A DNA stretch of 36,597 nucleotides from Bifidobacterium breve (GTDB lineage Bacteria > Actinomycetota > Thermoleophilia > Solirubrobacterales > Solirubrobacteraceae). Below are positions 32,793 through 36,597 of this stretch, in pieces. The notes beneath the pieces are model-generated. The model was given only the letters and a program-made list of their open reading frames with translations, did no database searches and was not told the DNA's origin. The DNA lies in NCBI GenBank assembly GCA_945889475.1, contig CAMDBT010000016.1, positions 1-36,597 on the forward strand. The letters run 5' to 3'. Made by a program: the position numbers and the translations under genes. The number at the start of each line of letters is the position of its first letter. Positions within the stretch are counted from its first letter, which is position 1.

Positions 32793-33491
32793 TCAGTCTT
32801 CAACCAGATAATCGAATAGGGCGTATGCGAGCAGCCCGAAGATCAGATCGTACAGCCCCAATAGAGCCAGCCAGCGCCCGGCGAGCGTTCCGGCGCCGAG
32901 GCCCAGAAGTGGCGCGCTGGCCTTCGTGACCGCAATCAGCAGCGGAATCAGCAGCGGCAGCGCAAGGATTGAGGTGATCAGGTCGCGGGCGCGGGTCTGA
33001 ATTGCGATCCCAGCGATCAAGCTGCCAACCAGCGCGATGCCGAGGCTGGCTAGGACGATTACCAGCGCCAGCGAGGCCCACTGCGAGGCACTGGGCGTCG
33101 GTCCGAGCAGCAGCACCGAGAACAGCAGCGCCGCCAAGAGGCCGACGATCAGCAGGAAGATGAAGAGCGTCGTCGCCTTGGCGATCAGCAGCGCGGTGCG
33201 CGGCGCGGGCGCCAGCAGGAAGCCGTCGAGACCTCCCTCCTCGCGGTCGGCGACGAAGCTGCGTCCAATCCCCAGCAGCGCTGCCAGCGTCAGCGTCACC
33301 CAAAGCACTCCGGAGGCGAGTGCGCCTTCAAGCTCGTCGCGGCCGAGAGCGAAGTGGAAGATCACAAAGGCGCTGGCACAGAAGAGCGCCATCGCGGTCA
33401 GTGTCTGCGGCGCGCGGCGCTCGAGCGTCAGCTCCTTGTATAGAACCGCGCGAGCCGCAGTTAGCGTTGACGGCGGGCGGGCAGCGCTCAT
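32793..33491 (-). CDS. ccmB: Heme exporter permease CcmB
   Basis: 232 residues with six membrane helices. Landmarks are LYKELTLERRAPQTLTAMALFCASAFVIF, the conserved ADREEGGLDGFLLAP loop, and SLIAGIAIQTRARDLITSILALPLLIPLLI. It is the membrane subunit of the CcmAB transporter, driving heme release from CcmC-CcmE. ATG at 33489-33491 overlaps the ccmA stop by four bases. Confidence 0.94.
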   Translation of the reverse strand: MSAARPPSTLTAARAVLYKELTLERRAPQTLTAMALFCASAFVIFHFALGRDELEGALASGVLWVTLTLAALLGIGRSFVADREEGGLDGFLLAPAPRTALLIAKATTLFIFLLIVGLLAALLFSVLLLGPTPSASQWASLALVIVLASLGIALVGSLIAGIAIQTRARDLITSILALPLLIPLLIAVTKASAPLLGLGAGTLAGRWLALLGLYDLIFGLLAYALFDYLVED

Positions 33492-34183
33492 CGGTACAGC
33501 TCGCCGATCTGGTCGGCCGTGACCTGTGCCGGCGGCGCCAGCAGCACCGCCGCGCCGTCGCGTAGCCCGAGCACAAGGTCGGCTTCGGCGAGGCCGCCCG
33601 CCGGGTCGTGGCTGGCGATCACTCTCGTTCGCCCGCCGCCGGCACCGATCAGCGGTTCAACCAGCTCGATCGCGGCCGGGTCAAGGTTGGAGCGCGGCTC
33701 GTCGAGCAACAGCACTTGCGGTTCGTGCAGCACGGCGCGGCAGATCGCCAGCCGCTGGAGCATTCCGCGCGAGTAACCGAAGACGCGCTCGTCGCCGCGG
33801 CCGCTCAGCCCGGTCTGGTCAAGTAGCGCTTCGATCCGCTTCGCTGGCTCAGCAAGACCGTGCAGCCGCGCGTGGTAGCTGAGGTTCTCGCGCGCCGTCA
33901 GGTCGCCGTAGCAGAGCGATTGATGGCCGAGAAAGCCGATCTTTGATCGCACTTTCCAGCCTTCCTTGCGCAGGTCGCTTCCGAGCAGGCTGGCCTCGCC
34001 ATCGCTCGGTCGCAGCAGCGTCGCCAGTACCCGCAGTAGCGTCGTTTTTCCGGCGCCGTTGGGTCCGAACACAACAAGCGTCCGGCCCTGCCCGAGCGTT
34101 AGGTCGATGCCGTCCAGTGCGCGCCGTTCGCCGTACAGGCGGACCAGCTGGGAGCAGACGACGGCCGGCTCAATGTTCGCCAT
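33488..34183 (-). CDS. ccmA: Heme exporter ATPase CcmA
   Basis: 231 residues. Walker A GPNGAGKT, Q-loop in IGFLGHQSLCYGDLT, a variant signature YSRGMLQRLAICRAV (SRGM in place of SGGQ, common in CcmA), Walker B VLLLDEPRSNLD, and switch His in ASHDP. I chose ATG at 34181-34183 (MANIEPAVV), preceded by AAGGCGGA; it overlaps the moaB/mog stop by 14 bases. An in-frame TTG at 34228 would add 15 residues inside the upstream gene. It energises the CcmB permease. Confidence 0.92.
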   Translation of the reverse strand: MANIEPAVVCSQLVRLYGERRALDGIDLTLGQGRTLVVFGPNGAGKTTLLRVLATLLRPSDGEASLLGSDLRKEGWKVRSKIGFLGHQSLCYGDLTARENLSYHARLHGLAEPAKRIEALLDQTGLSGRGDERVFGYSRGMLQRLAICRAVLHEPQVLLLDEPRSNLDPAAIELVEPLIGAGGGRTRVIASHDPAGGLAEADLVLGLRDGAAVLLAPPAQVTADQIGELYR

Positions 34184-34658
34184 CTGTGCGTCCGCCTTCA
34201 CGGCCGATGTGACGGACTGCGTGACCAAGGATTGGAGCCAGTACCGGGAACGACTCGCCGATCGCCTTCGGGTTGCCCGGCATGTTGACGATCAGCGCGC
34301 CTCCAGCCACGCCGCTGGTGGCACGCGAGATCGCTGCCGCCGGCGTGAACTTCATCGAGGCTGCGCGCAGCGCCTCAGCGATCCCTGGGACAGGCCGTTC
34401 GATCACCGCTTCGCTGGCCTCCGGTGTTACGTCGTCGGGGGTCAGGCCGGTGCCGCCGCTGGTCAGGATTACGTCGAAGCCGTCCGCCACCAGCTCGCGC
34501 AGTCGCGCCTCAATCGCCGCCTGATCGTCGGCCAGCACTTCGCGCAGCTCAACTTCGCAGCCGGCCGCAGTCGCTGCCTCGGCCAGCGCCGGGCCGGAGA
34601 GGTCCTCGCCGTCGCCGCGCGCCAGCGAGCTTGAGATCGTCAGAATTGCCGTTCGCAT
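34170..34658 (-). CDS. mog: Molybdopterin adenylyltransferase-like protein (MoaB/Mog)
   Basis: 162 residues. The MoCF-biosynthesis fold is clear: AILTISSSLARGDGEDLSG, ILTSGGTGLTPDDVTPEA (the molybdopterin-binding glycine loop and acidic pair), PGIAEALRAASMKFTPAAAISRA and NMPGNPKAIGE. It adenylates molybdopterin before metal insertion. MoaB and Mog cannot be separated by eye. ATG at 34656-34658 with AAGGCGAG upstream; a longer in-frame start at 34727 would overlap moaC. Sixteen bases follow the moaC stop. Confidence 0.9.
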   Translation of the reverse strand: MRTAILTISSSLARGDGEDLSGPALAEAATAAGCEVELREVLADDQAAIEARLRELVADGFDVILTSGGTGLTPDDVTPEASEAVIERPVPGIAEALRAASMKFTPAAAISRATSGVAGGALIVNMPGNPKAIGESFPVLAPILGHAVRHIGREGGRTDGEH

Positions 34659-34674
34659 CGCGCGGCCGCTCGCC

Positions 34675-35151
34675 TTAGGGTCGCGTCCAATGGCCGGAAC
34701 GGCCACCGCTCTTTTCGAGCAGCTCAACGCGCTCGATCGTCACGCCGCGCTCCATGCCCTTGACCATGTCGTAGACCGTCAGTGCAGCCACCGAGACCGC
34801 CGTCATCGCTTCCATCTCAACACCGGTCGGCCCGTGAAGCTTTGCGATCGCCGTCAGCGTCACCGTTCCGGCCTCGGCGTCGATCACGCCATCGACCTCA
34901 AGATGATCAAGTCCCAGCGGGTGGCAGAGCGGGATCAGCTCGGCGGTCCGCTTGGCGGCCATGATCCCAGCGATGCGCGCGCTCGCAAGCACGTCGCCCT
35001 TCGGCGCGTCACCGGCAGCAACCGCCGCCGCTGTCGCCGGCTCCATCCGCACCACCGCTCGTGCCACGGCCTTACGGTCGCTGGGCTCCTTGCCCGATAC
35101 ATCGACCATCCGCGCTTCGCCATCCTCGTTTAGGTGCGTCAGAGCGCTCAC
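34675..35151 (-). CDS. moaC: Cyclic pyranopterin monophosphate synthase
   Basis: 158 residues. With MoaA it converts GTP to cyclic pyranopterin monophosphate, the first molybdopterin intermediate. Landmarks are ARMVDVSGKEPSDRKAVARA, KGDVLASARIAGIMAAKRTAELIPLCHPL, and HGPTGVEMEAMTAVSVAALTVYDMVKGM, which carries the active-site Lys/His/Asp set. Complete. GTG start at 35149-35151. MoaA is not in the window. It lies 28 bases after the precorrin-2 dehydrogenase-like gene. Confidence 0.95.
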   Translation of the reverse strand: MSALTHLNEDGEARMVDVSGKEPSDRKAVARAVVRMEPATAAAVAAGDAPKGDVLASARIAGIMAAKRTAELIPLCHPLGLDHLEVDGVIDAEAGTVTLTAIAKLHGPTGVEMEAMTAVSVAALTVYDMVKGMERGVTIERVELLEKSGGRSGHWTRP

Positions 35152-35179
35152 GCCGCGAGCCTAGCGCGAGGGACTTATT

Positions 35180-35920
35180 TCAGGCGGGCGCGTGTGTGCG
35201 CTGCGCGGCGCCAATTAGGTCCTCCACGGCGGCCGCGTCGCCGCTGCGCAGCAGCGCGATCGGGTCAGGTTCACCATTGACGATCTGCTCAAAGAAGGCC
35301 TTGCGGTCTTGATAAGTAGGCAGCGTCGCTTTCGCCCAGCCGCGAGTTTCGTTGAGCATCATCGCCAGCTGTGCGTACTCCTCGCCAAAGAGCTCGCCGA
35401 TCTCGCGCTTGATCCGTTTTGCCAATGCCGGTGATGTGCCGGCCGTTGAGATTGCGATTGCCAGCGGGCCGGTGCGGACAATCGCCGGCAGAATAAAGTT
35501 GCACAGCGGCGGCACGTCAACGATGTTGACCAGCATCGCGCGCCGCTCGGCGTCCTCGAAGATCTGAATATTGGTCTCGGTCGAGTCGGTGCATGCGATC
35601 ACGATGAAGACCGCCTCAAGATCCTCGGGGCCGGCGTACTTGCGCCGCTCCCAAGTGATTGAGCGTTCAGCGGCGAGCGCTTCAAGCTCCGGCCCGACAT
35701 CCGGCGAGATCACCGTCACCTCGCCGCCGCAGGCCAGCAGCCCTTCGCTTTTCTCAAGCCCTATTTCACCCCCGCCGATGACAACGCAGCGGCGCCCTTT
35801 TAGCTTCAGGCAGGCAATGTAGAACGGCGTTTCGAGCATCTCGCTGACGCAGCTCTGGTCACAGATTCCTCTGTCGTATTGACAGACGCACGCTTTTCCG
35901 GCGTAGGCGGCGGCAGGCAT
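35180..35920 (-). CDS. Precorrin-2 dehydrogenase / sirohydrochlorin ferrochelatase-like (Met8/CysG N-domain)
   Basis: 246 residues from ATG 35918-35920. The core has the Met8 NAD fold ([37 protein letters not shown]), the FIVIACTDS region, [18 protein letters not shown] and [20 protein letters not shown]. It oxidises precorrin-2 to sirohydrochlorin, and may insert iron, on the way to siroheme. It complements the SUMT part of the cobA-hemD gene downstream. Before the fold is a 27-residue extension with four cysteines ([15 protein letters not shown], pattern CxCx6CxxxC) not usual in the family; a later ATG at 35837-35839 would remove it. The catalytic Asp expected near VDVPPLCNF is present. Confidence 0.85.
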   Translation of the reverse strand: MPAAAYAGKACVCQYDRGICDQSCVSEMLETPFYIACLKLKGRRCVVIGGGEIGLEKSEGLLACGGEVTVISPDVGPELEALAAERSITWERRKYAGPEDLEAVFIVIACTDSTETNIQIFEDAERRAMLVNIVDVPPLCNFILPAIVRTGPLAIAISTAGTSPALAKRIKREIGELFGEEYAQLAMMLNETRGWAKATLPTYQDRKAFFEQIVNGEPDPIALLRSGDAAAVEDLIGAAQRTHAPA

Positions 35921-35971
35921 CGTCGCTTCAGCGTAGAGCTTCGCCGCACCCCGGCGCACGACAACCGCTGC

Positions 35972-36597
35972 TTACTGTGCTGTGTCGATCACGCTCTCAA
36001 CCTTGATCGCGGTCATCCGCGGGTTGATCATTTTGAGTTCGAGGTTCGCGTTGGCCGGCTCCCGGGATGGGTTGCAGCGCAGTCGAACCGTGACCGCGGG
36101 ACCCGCTTCGTCCCGCTGCAGTACTCCGTCCAGCGTCATCGGCACAAGGTCGTCGTCGTACGCGATCCTAGGTAGCCTGTTCCCAGCGCTCACGGTGGCG
36201 AGGAGATCTAAACCAGGCGCGACGTCTGAGGGATAGAGAAAGCAGTTGACCGTCCACTCCGTCCGATTGCCCGCGAAGACCGGTGCCACGTACGATCCGT
36301 TGTAGTAGGCCTTGATCGTGAGCGTCGCCATCACCTTGTAGTTGCCGGCTGGAAGCACGATCTCGGCGCCTGTGTGGGCGGACTCGTTGGTTGGCATCTC
36401 CGTCAACGCGGGCCCGACCGCCATGTACAGGTCGGATGGACCGGGGGCACCCGCCGCGCCGGTAGCGCCGACGGCCCCGGGCGCACCGGTAGCGCCGCGC
36501 TGTCCGCTAGCGCCTGTCTCGCCGCGCGGGAGCTGGCCGGTTTTGAAGTCTTTGGCCAGTAGCGACCGGTCGCGAATCTCAGGCGAAGCGACGGCGC
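35972..36597 (-). CDS. Collagen-like protein with C-terminal beta-rich domain, 5' end outside window
   Basis: 208 residues visible; the frame is open through position 36597. The first part reads ASPEIRDRSLLAKDFKTG, then nine or ten Gly-X-X triplets (QLPRGETGASGQRGATG and on), a collagen-like stretch coded at about 36443-36528. A C-terminal beta-rich region follows (IVLPAGNYKVMATLTIKAYYNG, NRTEWTVNCFLYP, VTVRLRCNPS, NLELKMINPRMTAIKV), similar in layout to C1q/TNF-like trimer domains. Likely a secreted or surface trimer; the export signal would be outside the window. TAA at 35972-35974. Confidence 0.8.
   Translation of the reverse strand, partial: AVASPEIRDRSLLAKDFKTGQLPRGETGASGQRGATGAPGAVGATGAAGAPGPSDLYMAVGPALTEMPTNESAHTGAEIVLPAGNYKVMATLTIKAYYNGSYVAPVFAGNRTEWTVNCFLYPSDVAPGLDLLATVSAGNRLPRIAYDDDLVPMTLDGVLQRDEAGPAVTVRLRCNPSREPANANLELKMINPRMTAIKVESVIDTAQ

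Overview
The window is GC-rich, gene-dense bacterial chromosome. The gene content (actinobacterial-style rpsF-ssb-rpsR-rplI locus, many GTG/TTG starts, bifunctional penicillin-binding protein with a Pro/Glu tail, a collagen-like surface protein with an 'RSLLAKDF..GQLPRG' stretch before its Gly-X-X repeats) suggests a deep-branching Actinomycetota, probably Thermoleophilia/Solirubrobacterales. That placement is inference from gene style, not a measured phylogeny.

Layout. Positions 1-1812 (minus): rpsF, ssb, rpsR and the 5' end of rplI. Positions 1813-2308: a gap with an open plus-strand frame encoding one membrane segment and a Pro/Ala/Arg-rich tail but no normal start. Positions 2309-5952 (minus): OmpR-type regulator, sensor kinase, then trehalose-6-phosphate synthase. 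Position 5995 on (plus): a membrane protein with a degenerate M28 peptidase domain. Positions 7744-11173 (minus): class A PBP, infA (IF-1), thiL. Positions 11291-14500 (plus): HAD hydrolase, CPBP-family membrane protease, L,D-transpeptidase and pyrE, followed by tRNA-Arg(CCU) on minus. Positions 14753-20766 (plus): a complete peptide/nickel-type ABC importer in the order C-A-B-D-F. Positions 20748-23808 (minus): TlpA-like thioredoxin, GNAT acetyltransferase, AEC permease, dtd and a hypothetical gene. Positions 23979-26609 (plus): a DEAH helicase with a large acidic insertion. Positions 26606-35920 (minus): a long, tightly overlapping chain running from a precorrin-2 dehydrogenase-like gene through moaC, moaB/mog, ccmA, ccmB, ccmC, ccmD, hemA, hemC and a SUMT-HemD fusion to a SAM hydrolase and birA. 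Positions 35972-36597 (minus): a collagen-like protein cut by the window edge.

How the parts fit. The 26606-35920 chain joins early tetrapyrrole synthesis (HemA, HemC, HemD), the siroheme branch (SUMT plus the Met8-like dehydrogenase), molybdopterin synthesis (MoaC, MoaB/Mog), heme export for cytochrome c maturation (CcmABCD) and biotinylation. Many of its junctions are 4-base start/stop overlaps, which suggests translational coupling. The wall-related genes (PBP1, L,D-transpeptidase) and the envelope sensor pair sit in the first 14 kb.

No CRISPR array, insertion sequence, prophage or integrase was seen. The most notable items are the inactive-looking M28 membrane protein, the helicase with an acidic insertion between its N-terminal motif and Walker A, the oppositely styled tails on ribosomal proteins S6 and S18, the extra membrane hairpin in the OppC subunit, and a four-cysteine N-terminal extension on the siroheme-branch enzyme.
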